A stretch of 64,000 nt of DNA from Lumbricus rubellus (lineage: Eukaryota > Annelida > Clitellata > Crassiclitellata > Lumbricidae): the NCBI GenBank assembly GCA_945859605.1, contig OX243811.1, positions 39,797,821 through 39,861,820 of the forward strand, given 5' to 3'. Positions 1 through 36,862 of this stretch are shown here, piece by piece. The position numbers and the translations under genes are program-made. How positions within the stretch are numbered: position 1 is the stretch's first letter; each line of letters opens with the position of its first letter. The notes beneath the pieces were generated by a model. It had not been told where the DNA came from and ran no database searches. It saw only the letters and a program-made list of their open reading frames with translations.

Positions 1-539
1 GAACATGTCAGTTGCAAATAAAGCCTACAAACTTACTGACTTTAAAAGGTGTAATATCACACAAGATCTGGAACTTAAATGTACATGCTCACAAACAAAG
101 TAGTATAATTTACAATATAAGCACATTACAAAGTGATGTTTACAATAGAAAACAACAACATAATAACGATATAAACCTACAAAGTAATGCTTACAATATA
201 ATGTGGATGTAATGTACCGGTAATGCCATGCAATGTAGGATACATAGTGATCAGACACTTTGATCTACGGTATATGCTGACATTGACATACAGTGTCTGC
301 AATAATCAAATCATGCAATGAAGAGCCTGCAATACTATGGAAGATTAGCTCAAGTGGTGTGCTCTAGAATGGGGAGAATCACTTGTCTTGACCCCTCACC
401 TCCCAGTTTTATTCCCCCTCCCTGTCCCGGGTATCAGTAAAACAGCTGCCAAAGGACCTCTAGCTAGCTTAATATGAGCGGAAGATGCCTGGATTAATGA
501 ACAGAGTTCAAGATTGGGGAATCTTTACTGTAAGACAAG

Positions 540-1300
540 TGCTCGTGAATATTCATAAGTGTCAAATTAATGTTCACTCGCAAGACCTTGGTTCACTAGT
601 GCAAATTAATATTCATTATAAATGTGCATATTCACTAAAATAATGAATATTAAACATTGCTGCTGAGTACCAATTATTGAATGGATATTCATTAATGTCA
701 ATCTGGAATGACCTCCCCCAAACCTCCATCTCCTCCACCTGACCAGTCAATCTTTATTTCTCAAGTCTCTTAAATCTTTTTTCTTTAGTCGTGGCTGGGC
801 TGGGAGCGCCTCTGAGTAGTTTCTTAAAGAGGCGCTATAAAAATTCTAATAATGAATGAATGAATGAATGAATGAATGAATAATAGGTTACAAATTCATT
901 ATTTTCAACTACTGCTGATGAATTTTAATTACTACTGATTAATATTTAATGCTGATTTGAATATTTAATGCTGATGTGACATTAAGAAACGTTCAAAATT
1001 CTTACTCAATATCGCTGATAAACATTCATTAGTGCTGATTAATATTCATAACTTACACGTAATGCAATGTCATTTACATAGGGTCATAAGCCTACTTGTT
1101 TTTCATCCAACTGCCGTTCGTATTCACTCAGCTCTACTACTGTTTATATATCGGCCTGTGCTTCCTTTTACATATTCACGAGAACGAACAGTAATTACAT
1201 ATTCATTAGATTCAAATGAGCATTAATCGTTAATGATTCGCCGACGGTGAAGTGCCCTTCATTAGCCGTCTGTCAATATTCACATATTCATTAGGTACGA
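540..1300. repeat. Cluster of ATATTCATTA / ATATTCAC words
   Basis: About a dozen near-identical ATTCAT or ATTCAC decamers lie in 750 bases, several making ATGAATATTCAT-type palindromes with GCTGATTAATATT between them. No clear period. Confidence 0.5.
788..883 (+). mobile_element. SINE/LINE 3' tail fragment with (AATG)n end
   Basis: GGGAGCGCCTCTGAGTAG, then AGAGGCGCTATAAAAATTC, then about seven AATG units. Same tail as the full SINE copies. Confidence 0.7.
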
Positions 1301-2230
1301 CAAGGAACTTAGTTGTGAAGTGGACAGGCAATCTAGAAAATAACTACGTCTGCCGTCGAAGGCATCGACCTCGCCAGCAATAAACACCATATATCCAGGT
1401 ATTCAGCTCCACAAAGGCACGCTGAAAAAACCGATTTTTATGACGCGTCACGGGGCTAACCCCACGCGCGCGCGCACGCACGCCCGGGCATGATTCACTA
1501 CTGCTGCATTCCTGAGATGAATTAATGCACCCCTGTGAGGTATTAATGCGCGCCTTAGAGAACAGCAGATGAATTAGTACAATGTATACCTTCGAAGAAA
1601 TTGTACATGCTGCACATAAATACACAATGAAAATCGTGCATATGCAAGATGAATAATTATTGTACCTAAATTTATATACTACCGCTGTAATCCCTTGATT
1701 CGCTAATGCAGAGTAGTGGCAGCTAGAGCAGGAGGGCCAATTCACCCCCCCCCCACCCTCCACAGTAACAGCTGAATCGTTACATCCTGCCTTCAAAACT
1801 GCACACCCGTGGAGGCTTAGACTGAGCAACTTTGCCTAAAACTTTCCTCACTAAACTTAAAACTGTTGGTATCCTTCGAGGGAGGGTGATGGTAGACGAG
1901 TATATATCGTCTCGGTCGCCGATATGCAGTGAGTAAACAAAAATGGCCACCACAGATTGGGGTAGGATAGAGTGCTCTGAGCCAAATCATTGCTTTGACC
2001 TATAAAGTAAGTAAATCGTAATCAACAAGAAAATATTTATTCCAATAGAAATGAGTTTTCAATTTCTTGGCATGCTAGGCAGACGGTTTATAATTTAACG
2101 ACACTAACCCTAACCTCTACCCTAGCCAACCCTCATGACGCCAGTAAAATATCTGCGACTGAGCTGATGTACTTGTATACCAGGGTATATATAATTTCCT
2201 AAATAAATCAAGAACATTATGACAACAGCA

Positions 2231-2524
2231 ATTCAATAGCTGGATGCCCATACCCTACATCTACATAACTCAGCAGCAAATTGTTCAATGTGATCAGATG
2301 GACCACGATGCAACTCCTAAACTTGAAGGTGAAAGGCATTTCCTTCTTCCCTACTTTTCTAACCAATAATTCAATAGCTGGAGTGGATGCCCATATCCTA
2401 CATCTACATAATTCAGTGCTCAGCAAAGTGGTCAATTTGATCAGATGGACCACGATGCAACTCCTAAACTTGAAGGTGAAAGGCAGAAATTAAACAATTC
2501 CTTCTTTCCTACTTTTCTAACCAA
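2231..2524. repeat. Two-copy tandem duplication, about 140 bp unit
   Basis: Copies begin ATTCAATAGCTGGA at 2231 and 2368. Both contain CAGATGGACCACGATGCAAC and CCTAAACTTGAAGGTGAAAG. The copies differ by small indels. Confidence 0.9.
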
Positions 2525-3295
2525 ATATTGTTTTAATTTGTTTATCTTCCCGCACCTTCTTTGCTTCACTTTACCATCCCTCGTCCAATCTTCCTAACTG
2601 CTTTGCTCACCATATTACTCTCTACCTATCTGACCTAAAACCAAACACATCTTCCAAAACCTTCTAAACTACCAGTACCTTATCTAGGTATAACTCTTGC
2701 TCATTGTAAATGTTAGTGTGCAAAACAATCATCTTAATACATTGGCGTCATGATATCAAATCAAATCTGTCAGGGCAATCAGGTCGTCATTTAGCCAATG
2801 CCCGCGCCAGGTCAGAGTCCTCCAGACTCCAGCCAAGGACTCTAACAGACTGTATCGTGTGCTCTAATAAAAAAAAATGCTGGTGATGATGATGATGGTG
2901 ATCATCGTAGTTATGGGGAATGGTGCAAGAACCCGACCATAGAACCCAAAACAGAGTAGATTTAAAAGTTCAGTTATAAACAGTCCTCATTATTATATTA
3001 AACTTAAAGGAGACACGGACTGAGAGAAAGAGAGAGGGAGAGGGGTGTTGAGATTGACAGGCAACAGGCGAGGTTGGATAGACTGACTGTGTGTGTATGC
3101 GCGTAGGTCTGCGTACACGTGCGTTCATTTTTGCTCATGCGCTCATTTTTGCTCGTGAGTCAAGTGTCGTTTTCATGCAAAATCCAGGTTACTGTCTTGT
3201 CTCCATCAGCGCCGCCGCCGTCGTCGACAGGTATGTCAGGTATGCAGGGCCTGTAGACTGAACACAGTCCCCACAGGATGATGATGATGATGATC

Positions 3296-3320
3296 ACCCC
3301 ACCCACCCACCCACCCACCT
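3296..3320. repeat. (CCCA)n microsatellite
   Basis: About six CCCA/ACCC units directly after a GAT run; a further (AAC)n tract lies at 3628-3658. Confidence 0.9.
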
Positions 3321-3793
3321 ACTATAAAGATATGATTGCTAGAGACACCGCTGGCCAAAGTACTTTCTTATAGAAAACATAGGCAGATGACAGACAAACA
3401 TATAGTCATACACGCATATAGTCATACACACATATAGTCATACACAAATATAGTCATACACCCACACAAACACCCACCCACGCACACACACCCACCACCC
3501 ACTGAATGTCGCACATGTATATGCTTAAACAAGAATACAGTAAAGCATGCTGGCATAGACAAATTTACACAAACGTCACTCTAAAAACGCCTTTGTCAGT
3601 GTAAAAAACAGAGAAACAAACAACAAAAGCAACAACAACAACAACAACAACAACAACACAGAAACAAATATTAGACAGACGTCAAAGACTCCCTCCCTGG
3701 TCAGACTTTCCAACCACATCTTCCACATGGAAACACCACAATGAATGGATCCACTGGAATGAAGATTACGAATGTAGAATTGTAGATCTAAGC

Positions 3794-4018
3794 CAGCGGT
3801 TCTCAAACCTGTGGGTTACGACCCCCACGGCGTCGCCTGACAATTTGGCAAAAGCAGTTTTGAATTATGAAGTTAAAATGCAAAACAAGGGACAATGGTA
3901 GCAAAAATGAAGTGACAGTGTAAAGAGGGGTAAGCCGATCAATTTTGTTGTTGGGGTCGTCTCAACTTTTGGAATGTTACCAAGGGGGTCCATGCACTAA
4001 AAAGGTTGAGAACCGCTG
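3794..4018. mobile_element. hAT MITE, 225 bp
   Basis: Terminal inverted repeats CAGCGGTTCTCAAACCT and AAAGGTTGAGAACCGCTG. Perfect 8-bp target duplication ATCTAAGC at 3786-3793 and 4019-4026. The ends match the Charlie-like hAT type. No transposase. Confidence 0.93.
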
Positions 4019-4026
4019 ATCTAAGC

Positions 4027-5755
4027 GTTCAGAACTAATTCCCGCTTTATATTAGGCTAGAATGTACATAAATATAGGAATTCTATGGTTTCGAACAGGC
4101 CCCATGCCACAGATAGGCATCTAACAGTGAGGGTAAGGGTGGGGAATCAGGCTCAGCGTTGTCACAAGTCATCCGGTGGTCACGACCACCCTCCTGTGAC
4201 CACCCGGTGCAGCGTGGGCGGTTGCCCAGACTTAGTTTTATCTCTCTCTCAGTCTATCTTGCCCAGGCTGACAAATACCTGGACAGATATCTGAGCCAGA
4301 CAAATTAGAGCCAGACAAATTAGAACACATACAAACACCCACAAGAATGTACATAAGAGCTGATACACACAGAAAAGTAAAAACACCTAGCTGCCTTAAT
4401 ACTTCTTTTCACATCAATCAATCTGCAGTAGACCTGTTTAAAATGCCTGTATATTTAAATCGGTGACATACCTAGATTTGGGCATTTATCAAAATTTGAG
4501 CATTTATCTGAGAGGAACTGCACTGGATGGCCATGTAAAGGCCTAGCAAGTTTAAGATCTTGATGATAATATGAACCTGGAATGTTGTGCTTTGTCATAC
4601 ATCAACGAAATTTTAAATTATTTCATCATTGTCTTCCTTCCCTAGTTATTCGCTCTGCAATGCATGGCAGTTCGGTTACTCAATCAATACTCTTGGATTT
4701 AAGGCTAAATTCCCTCACATCCTGAAACTTGTCAAATGAGTTTCTCAGTATCCTTGATTCTTTTCCAACAATGATTTAAGACCACTCTGTTCAATCATCA
4801 TTTCATTGTGCTAGGTCAACAACAGTATCACTTACGAGTCTCTCTTAAATTGGTGATATATAAGTTAATAATTCCATATTACAATTACCAAAATCAAGAA
4901 ACATGTGGAAAATTTAAATAAAAAGTTCTAAGCAGATGGTGTCCTTAGAATAGCCAATCAAGAAAAGGTAAGCATAAACTTGTAGAAAATTGGAACTCAC
5001 GCTTAATTTAAGTACCACTAAGCAACACATTGTTTTACTACTGCTGAAAGCTGCTGGAATAAAGGCACTGAACAGTGAACACGACAGTTGGTCAACAAAA
5101 GGGGAACTTTCTCAAGTCTAACCTACAACTGCTTATCTTAGCTCAGGACTACCTTACTGTACATTACTTTCCCTTAACATACCTTACCACAATACTGACC
5201 CTGCTCTATCCTATCAAATCTGATTACTTAATAATAAGCATAATACATCATGATTGAGCTTGTAAAGTGGCATCATCATCATTGAAACTAGTCTATTAAA
5301 AACAGTCTAAACTAATCTAATCTAATCTAATCTGATCTGATCTGTTTGACTTCTCTTGTGCTGAGCTATCATAGCTTGCGTTGGTCTCTCTTCAATTCAA
5401 ACCATAATACATTGGAAGAAAAAAGCCGAGACAAATTCAAAAGGTCGGAGAAATAAGAAGTCACTTGAATGACCATAGATTATGATAATAGCACTATACA
5501 AGTCACAAGACGAGTTTATAGTTTAATGCTAAGAAGACAAAAAACTCGCGGGATTGACATACCTACTACACAGTGTAGTAAATTCCACGAACTTCTAACT
5601 GCATGTCTATTAAGACACCCACACAGATAAGACACTCACACACACACACACACGAGTGAAAGGTAGGAGATACACTTAAGATTGAACAGAATAACATATA
5701 TAAGACATCGTCTTATAAGTACTCTTATACAGACATCATCTACATAAGTATAGCT
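4027..5755. other. Gene-free AT-rich stretch
   Basis: No convincing ORF, RNA gene or transposon ends. A short GC-rich island with an inverted GGTGGTCACGACCACC sits near 4172. Confidence 0.6.
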
Positions 5756-5759
5756 ATGT

Positions 5760-5773
5760 ACTTTAATATATAC

Positions 5774-5804
<31 letters not shown>

Positions 5805-5894
5805 TATATACATATATATATATATGTAATATGTATATCTTAGTACAAATTCAATTCTTGGAAACCAGTGTGTGAATTTAAGCACATATATATA

Positions 5895-5955
<61 letters not shown>
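5760..5955. repeat. (TA)n and (CA)n microsatellites
   Basis: TA and CA dinucleotide runs at 5764-5830 and an almost pure (TA)n at 5886-5953. Able to form cruciforms. Confidence 0.95.
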
Positions 5956-5956
<1 letters not shown>

Positions 5957-6617
5957 CTAATAAATACATATTCATGCACAAACATGAATAAATGCACATA
6001 CCTCCATAAATATATATATATATTTCCCCAAGTATAATTGTATGTATATGTATATTTATACGCATATGTGCATATTCAAATAGGAATCCACAACCGTGGA
6101 CTTTTCATTGAAGCTTTTGGATGTTTGTGGCTTACGGATAACAATATCTGTTAAAGACATAAATGTATGAATACGTGAATGGGCCATACATGTACGAGTG
6201 CACGTGTTATTGTGTTTGTGAGTCCACTGCATTCAAAATTTCCCATGCACTAAGCAACTCATATGTATATAGTCCTGAAATATTTGTTGGCTTGGGTGAA
6301 TTGGTTGGGTCCTGATTTGGATTTGAACAAGGGACGAAATCCTTGGGGAAAAGTGGGTGAACAGGTCAGGAATGGTCAGTGAATTGGCCAGTACACGCTG
6401 ATGGGTAGCTACTGCAGTAACGTCCGTCACCAGTATATAGGGTCCATTGGTCAGACCAGCTGATCAGTGCAGCCAGCAGTCAGAGGTAATAATATTCTCT
6501 TTATTGAAACATCCAGTTGACAGACTGCAACCAGTTATACAGTGTACAATTATGCAGTTTAAACAATTCACAAGAACGGAAATCACAGAATACACTAATC
6601 TTAACTATACGAACTGA

Positions 6618-6762
6618 ACAGACAGCCTGCAATACATGGCACTAATAGCAGGGCTCTGCAAAGCATATCCGCCCAACGGGGGCTCGAACTCACTACCTCT
6701 CGCACTCTTGGCCAGCGTGTTAACCATTACTCTACCGTCTAAAGTCAGACACTGTGGTCTTT
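6618..6762 (-). mobile_element. tRNA-derived SINE, family B
   Basis: On the minus strand: GGTAGAGTAATGGTTAACAC (box A-like), GTGAGTTCGAGCCCCCGTTG (box B), then GCCATGTATTGCAGGCTGT. Almost the same string recurs at 62155. Confidence 0.75.
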
Positions 6763-8145
6763 TAATTAAAATTAATCAGACAAAACTATCTAGCAGCAGA
6801 TGACCATATATGCACTTTAAAACCAAACATTTCATGTATCCAAACATACCAGCCACCAAAGTGTCTACTCTCATCAGACCCTACTTTCGTTGCCTATTCT
6901 ATTTATCTAAAAGCACTTAATATTACGCATGAAAGGTCAGCAGATCTGACTCTGAGGTGCAGATATACATTTTGCCAGGGGCCAAGATAGAGTCATGCAA
7001 AGCCAGAGTAAACTAGTGAGGCTTGTTGACTAGTGATTTGAATGATAGTAACCAGTTCGCAAGTCAGGCCTTTTGTGGTAGACAATTCCAAATGTGAGGC
7101 GCACAGCAGCAAGTAATCCTACAATTGTCTAGAAACTAGGTTCTTGCAACAAGTTTACGTAAAAATCCAAGGTCAATGAGAGAGCGACATGGAGTGAGAA
7201 ATGCATTAACATCTATATACCATGGAAGTCTGGTATTACATCGAGGTCTCAACTTAGGTAAGGCAGGACAAGTGCATGTGGTGTTGTCTGCATGGGTGTC
7301 AAATCATCAGCCCTTCCTCAGCAATAAGGACTTTTGTTTTACCACAGACATCAACAAGTAGATACTGGTCATGGACTGGACATTGTGCCTCAGTGTCAAC
7401 AGGCACTGTCGCAGGGCAGAAAGACATTAACTATAGGTCACCACACAAAATATTCTAAATATGCAACTCCAAAATTAATCATTAATTTTATTGACCATTG
7501 ACAATGATGTTACCACAATTGATTTATTCAATCAGATTATATATTAAAATTAATACACTTAAAAACAATAAAAACAATGTCTGAGGCCTGTAAGTATCAT
7601 CAATATTTTTATTTATTTTATTATGTGCAGGATATACCAAAAATAAATTAATCCACGGAATAATACATGTTATTGGCTAGCTTTGGCAAATGGCAAGGTC
7701 CCAAAAATAGCACCAGTCTGACTCTGACAGATACATCCTGGAAGGAGTTGGGGCACTATATAAATTATGCCAGGATCTTGCTAGTTGCATCAAAAATCAA
7801 TCAAGGGCTAAGTTACACTCCATACCACAGCACTCTACAAATGAAAGTCAACTCTTGCGTCCTTCATGAAGAGCATTAAAACTCACTGCCAAGCATTTAG
7901 GTATTAAACCATCGCACACCAAGCTATCCACTAACTTAAACCACTTCTCAGATTCACATTTCTGCATTGCAATGCATGTTGCAGAATCTTTTTATAACAA
8001 TAATGTCTACAAGCATTTTATCCACATTAGTGCCAAGGGCACTGTATACATGTAGGGTTTTATTAATCTCCTAAATATTTTTTGATTAATTTACTCTTTA
8101 GCTGTTACTTAAAGCAAGAAACACTGTTTCAAAATGTAGTCAGTG
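6763..8145. other. Gene-free stretch
   Basis: Only short ORFs without family features. The segment 7000-7460 has even base composition, unlike its surroundings, and may be an old unrecognised repeat. Confidence 0.5.
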
Positions 8146-8468
8146 ATTCAGTTACTACTTTCTTTAATACTGATTCAATTACTACTTTCTTTACTTATTC
8201 AATTACTACTTTCTTTACTGATTCAATTACTACTTTCTTTACTGATTCAATTACTACTTTCTTTACTGATTCAATTACTACTTTCTTTACTGATTCAATT
8301 ACTACTTTCTTTACTGATTCAATTGCTACTTTCTTTACTGATTCAATTACTACTTTCTTTACTGATTCAATTACTACTTTCTTCACTGATTCAATTACTA
8401 CTTTCTTTACTGATTCAATTACTACTTTCTTTACTGATTCAATAACTACTTTCTTTACTGATTCAACT
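8146..8468. repeat. 24-bp minisatellite, about 13 copies
   Basis: The unit contains TTACTACTTTCTTTACTGAT followed by TCAA. The period is 24, a multiple of three, so the array stays open in several frames (TTFFTDSI repeats). At its right end is CCTCAGAGGTGCTCCCAACC, a SINE-tail remnant. Confidence 0.95.
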
Positions 8469-9075
8469 CCTCAGAGGTGCTCCCAACCTGTCAGAATCAT
8501 ACCACAATCAAAGAGAATGGTTTTCAAATGCTTGCAAAAAAAGGGCAAAGAAAGAACAAGAAGTTCATTATGGAGACTATATTAAACATATTCTAGAAAC
8601 ATGGAGCGACCATAGTGAAGCTTTTATGCAGCTCACTGTGGAAGTGCGAGCCATAGGCACAAGAACAACCAGGTCACCTTGCATGATAGAGTGAAGGAAT
8701 CTATAGGACCTAGAACGAAAAGTGTATACGTAAGACTATCAAGCAACCTAACACTGTTCCATTTAAGTACCTCACAAGAGCATTGCATGCAACTCTGTCT
8801 TTAGAAGCAAATCTATATCGAAACAAGAGCATCGAGAGAAAGTTCTACTGTTTGCTGCATAGGTTCAAATCAACAGTAGGCAAATTATGCAACGTTGTGG
8901 AAGACTGTTCAGGGTTCCTGAAAGATGGTCGGTTCATTATGCATGAGAAGGTCCGAGATGCTCATTAAAAATTTCTATGTATATAATATATATATATATA
9001 TATAAATTATTATTATCAAATAAATTTGCAGTGCAAGGTCACACCGACATGTGAATATGAGGCGCAAGGAGAAGG

Positions 9076-9176
9076 TGCAGTCTATAGTAAGCAGAAAGAA
9101 ACAATTGGTGACCTATAGTAAGCAGAAAGAAACAATTGGTAACCTATAGTAAGCAGAAAGAAACAATTGGTGACCT
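9076..9176. repeat. 31-bp tandem repeat, three copies
   Basis: Unit contains CTATAGTAAGCAGAAAGAAA then CAATTGGTGAC; three nearly identical copies. Confidence 0.93.
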
Positions 9177-9411
9177 ATTGACTTGAGACAGGGTAAGGAT
9201 AGGATAGGATAGGATATCTAGTATTAGTATGGGAGGGAACAATATGGTAGGATAAGCAGATCATGCAGGAGAAGGAAGAGGAATGGAGGGTAGGACTAAG
9301 AAATATAGGATATTTAAAAGCATATGATACAATATTGTGTGGCATGACCTCTTCTCAACAAAACATTAATCTTAACTTTACAGTTTCACCTTCAAAGAGA
9401 AATCACAATCA

Positions 9412-9490
9412 TTAACCCTTTACCAGTTCATTTTTAAATTTTCAGGCCGTTTTCAGCGGATATTCTCGTGGCAAACGCGTAAAGGATTAA
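9412..9490. mobile_element. TTAA-bounded mini hairpin element
   Basis: TTAACCCTTTACCAG at the left and GCGTAAAGGATTAA at the right, 79 bp. TTAA ends suggest a piggyBac-type MITE or target. Confidence 0.55.
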
Positions 9491-9721
9491 AGTACTTTAT
9501 GAAAGGCACAAATATAAATTCCTCGACATGCACATAATATGTGGGAATCAACATATTTATATGAGCCACTAAATAAATATACACTTACGTGCATGCTACG
9601 TTCTCTTGAATACAAATGGCCATCCATTTGTTGTTGTAGCTATTACCTGATCAACATTTGTGCATCAGATGTTCGCAATGTACAAGCTGCATGATTAATT
9701 GATTATGTAATTTAGAATACC

Positions 9722-10007
9722 GGTAAACACGAAGACTGGCTGACCGTACTCCAAACAATATGGTCGTTAACGAATGCAATAAAAATAGAGCGCGACCTAT
9801 AGACGACATCGCAACGTGATGGTCGGTTAGGGCTCAGGTTAGGCGTCGTGAGGGTCGGTTAGGGTTAGTTTTAGGGTTAGTGCAGTCATTCTGCTGAAAT
9901 TGAAGCTGAATTGATGAACAATGTCGTCGATGGTCGCGCTCTAATTTTATTGCATTCGTTGGCAGCCATATTGTTTGGAGTACGGGCAGCCAGTCTTCGT
10001 GTTTACC
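9722..10007. mobile_element. hAT-like MITE with about 75-bp inverted repeats
   Basis: Ends GGTAAACACGAAGACTGGCT and its inverse, paired over roughly 75 bases with few mismatches. 8-bp duplication AGAATACC at 9714-9721 and 10008-10015. The core holds degenerate TTAGGG-like units. Confidence 0.9.
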
Positions 10008-11029
10008 AGAATACCATATAAAACAATAGTCAAAACATGAATACATAAAGACACAACTGTTTTTCCATTCTTAAAAGATACAACACCAATACCAAGACAT
10101 GTATACAAAGTATGGTCTCCATTTCGAAACACACAGATTATCAGAATGTTCAAACAAGTAACATAATAATAGTGAACCGTACCTCTCGCCCGAACCGACA
10201 TCAGCAGCGCCCACCAGCAATAAATCCACAAACAGCAGCCGATCCAGTCGCTTCTAGTTCGCATTTTCATTTCCGAAGAGGCATCAAGGACATTCCTCTA
10301 TTTCCTATAATCGTTACTTCGGGTGAACAGTCATGACAATGAATCTACTCCTGCGTCGACCCATACAAGACCCCGCGACTACACCACTTTGTTGGCCTGT
10401 GTTTTGAATAACCATTTACGCAATCAGCAACACAGGTATGGTCCGTTTTGGACGCCCGATTAAAAGAGTCGTTAACTTCGTTAGCCTCAGACCAGGAGAC
10501 ACTTTTTAAAGCCAATGAACGTGCCTGTGGCACTATCCGTCAGCCCGAATATAAAACGGCGCACAATAAATGAACTGCAGATAGGTGTCAAGACGCTAGC
10601 AACTAATCGAACACTTCAATATTTTAGACGCAAATTTCCACCATTTACAGTATCTTTCCGTAGCTGTAAGTTCAAATTGAGACTAAAAAACTAAAATCTA
10701 CGCGAAATTCATTAAAAAGTTGAATTCTGAGTCAATTTTCGTGATGAATTTCGACCATAACGCCTCCAATGAATCACAGACAGGAACCCCGCGGCGCGTT
10801 GCCAAATTAAGTCCTCTGCCATCTTCCCCCTTCGTCGTCGTCGTCTTCTTCTTTGATGGCGTTCAATCAAACTAAAATGGGCGAGTAGGTTACATAAATT
10901 TCTGGTAGTTTCTGCAACTAGATTTATTATTAGAACCAGCAATGAGCATCCGCATGTCAAAATCTTTGCGTATATGCTTGAATTATTGTTATTGTAATAA
11001 TAGTTTCAGGTATAAATGCATTTAAAAAA

Positions 11030-11114
11030 CAGAGCTTAGGCCTAAAGTGTGCTTGAACGGTCATGGACGACGTCCAGGGCCCCAGGCACTTATTTTCCCA
11101 CACTTTAAGCACTG
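11030..11114. mobile_element. Short hAT MITE, CAGxGCTTA family, 85 bp
   Basis: Starts CAGAGCTTAGGCCTAAAGTG and ends CACACTTTAAGCACTG. Flanks repeat TTTAAAAA with a one-base slip. Same family as 51511-51845. Confidence 0.7.
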
Positions 11115-11479
11115 TTTAAAAATGAATACTATCAAATAAACGTCAAAATAGTAGGTTTCGTTCCGGTGTCAAATCAAAATCCGGGGAGGTTAACTGGTTA
11201 AGCCGAGGAGACAGCGTGACGCTACGGTGGTTGTCGATTATGGTGGTAGTTGGGTGATGGAAGCTAATTGGAATCTAGCTGGGTAGGATAGCTTGAAGAG
11301 TTCGGTTTTCAGTCGTGAATCACGATGAATGGAAGGCAGCAGAGGAGAGTGCAAGCGGAGGAGAGGTTGAATTTGGAGGGGAGATTGGGGAGATAGGAGG
11401 ATGAGCGAACAGGCGGAGCCGCGGAAGTAGACCTATGTTGGGAGTCTGCTTGCCTATTTGACTTTTGACCTGCTTTAGG

Positions 11480-11614
11480 CTAATAATTTATGGCTTGCCA
11501 AAATTCGTTGGAGTTTGAAATATCAACTTTTAATTCCTTTAACGTGCTGAATAACTCCCGTGACTCTGACGCGACCTGCTTCAAGAGCATGACGTTGTTT
11601 AGCTGTCCCGCCAT
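11480..11614 (-). CDS. Small ORF, 44 residues, head-to-head with kinesin-13
   Basis: ATG at 11614-11612 in a good context (CCAATGG) and TAG at 11482-11480. The peptide starts MAGQLNNVMLLKQVA and looks helical and balanced in charge (SRELFSTLKELKVDI), unlike the repeat-derived ORFs around it. No splice donor is needed. I recognise no family. It lies 760 bases upstream of the kinesin start on the opposite strand, where a divergent promoter product would sit. It could equally be a chance ORF. Confidence 0.28.
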   Translation of the reverse strand: MAGQLNNVMLLKQVASESRELFSTLKELKVDISNSNEFWQAINY

Positions 11615-12374
11615 TGGATTTAGGATAATGGTAGCCTAAATCGTGAGCTCGGAACTTCTACAGTGCCACCAAAATTAAGTCGCGGGAACCAGCTTATTCA
11701 CAGGTGCTCGATCAAAACAAAGTCGAGAGAAATACTTTAACGAAGAGCGCACGGATTAGATGCGGATTCGCTTTCGCTGCCCTTACAAAGTTCCACTCGA
11801 CCTTCCATTCGGCAGATGGCGTCGGTAAACTGAGCAGTAGGACGTGATGAACGCCTTGCATTTCTGCCGACAGTTAAATTTGACTCCTTTACTAACCTGT
11901 GATCATCCATTCACTATGCATTGTAATCATACGGCGCCCTGTCAATTTGAAATTAAAAATTAAATGCAAAGATTTGTTATTATTACTATGTAGTTTAATT
12001 TTCCTTTACATACTCACTTACAAATTTTTAATTTCGAAGGCAGTGTAGCAGTCTTGACAGCGCAACAATTTAATACGTCATTCGTTGACTACGCATGTAA
12101 CTAACACAACAACAGTAAACGCGTCGCGTTAATCGCATTCGCTTGGCGGCGGTGCCACGCTGTCTACGTAACGAGTCGACTGTCTTTCGCCACCTGGCGA
12201 ATGACGCCACAACTAGGAACACTCGGCATCGCGAACCGAACGTGATATCAAATGTAGAAATTTTCCTCACAACAAACTTTATTGTGGAAAATGTCCATCG
12301 AAGTATCCTCTCTTACGTAATTCTTAATACGTCTTGTTGTCGGAGACTCTCTGTGCAGTTGGAAAACAACGAAA

Positions 12375-36365
<23,991 letters not shown>

Positions 36366-36756
36366 GTGTACGCTCCGAGAAACTATCAATTGCTGTCCCG
36401 CTAGAAAAAGACACACTCGTCAGTTGTACTCACAAGAGATTACTGCACGCTAGCGCATTCGGAAATCCACCAGTTGGAATTTACGAAAAACTGTCAGAAT
36501 ACAGGAGGACGTGTTTTCGTGATGATAAAAAACAGAAAAAAATCGTTAACACGTTTTCTATTCAAAAAAGAAGTTCTAAGAGTGGAGTGCGTTGTTTAGT
36601 TTCGGTTTTTGCTGTGTGTGTGTGTGTTGTGATTTAGCATTTTCAGAGTGCTTTACAGCCTGGGGACATTAAGTAACTAATTGTTTTTGCCTGGGCTAAT
36701 TATCAGCATTCTGATGCTTTTATATAAGAAGACATTGTACTTGGCACACTTGCTAT

Positions 36757-36784
36757 GTATATTATATATATATATATATATATG

Positions 36785-36815
<31 letters not shown>

Positions 36816-36862
36816 ATATACATATTTATTTATTTAGTAATGCATATATATATATAATGCAA
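36757..36862. repeat. (TA)n tracts after the kinesin-13 stop
   Basis: Broken (TA)n with ATATATGATATATATAC palindromes. Confidence 0.92.

Larger units (their letters stand above)
884..3793. other. Gene-free flank
   Basis: Apart from the tandem pair at 2231, the ATATTCATTA cluster, a short CpG-rich patch with a (CG)n run near 1465, and GAT/CCCA simple repeats, I see no gene, RNA or intact mobile element. Confidence 0.6.
10340..12374 (+). promoter_or_regulatory. Kinesin-13 5' flank, probable promoter and 5' UTR
   Basis: This stretch is richer in GC and CpG than its surroundings (for example 11750-12250) and carries few microsatellites. It holds no recognised protein gene except the 44-residue minus-strand ORF and one 85-bp MITE. 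The transcription start cannot be placed from sequence alone. A CpG-rich TATA-less promoter for a housekeeping motor is the likely reading. Confidence 0.4.

Noticed and set aside
345..372. TTAGCTCAAGTGGT resembling a tRNA A box
   Set aside because: No matching B box or cloverleaf follows within tRNA distance.
7000..7460. Evenly composed stretch that might be coding
   Set aside because: Both strands are broken by stops in all frames and no protein motif appears; left as an unexplained possible old repeat.
8146..8468. Regular direct repeats that could suggest a CRISPR array
   Set aside because: The copies are contiguous with no unique spacers, and the genome is animal.
8082..8585. 167-codon ORF with TTFFTDSI repeats
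   Set aside because: The 24-bp minisatellite is open in several frames on both strands, and no unique domain or splice context supports a protein.
9947..10270. 107-codon minus-strand ORF with signal-peptide-like start
   Set aside because: Its end runs through the terminal repeat of the 9722 element, and no splice donor or family supports it.
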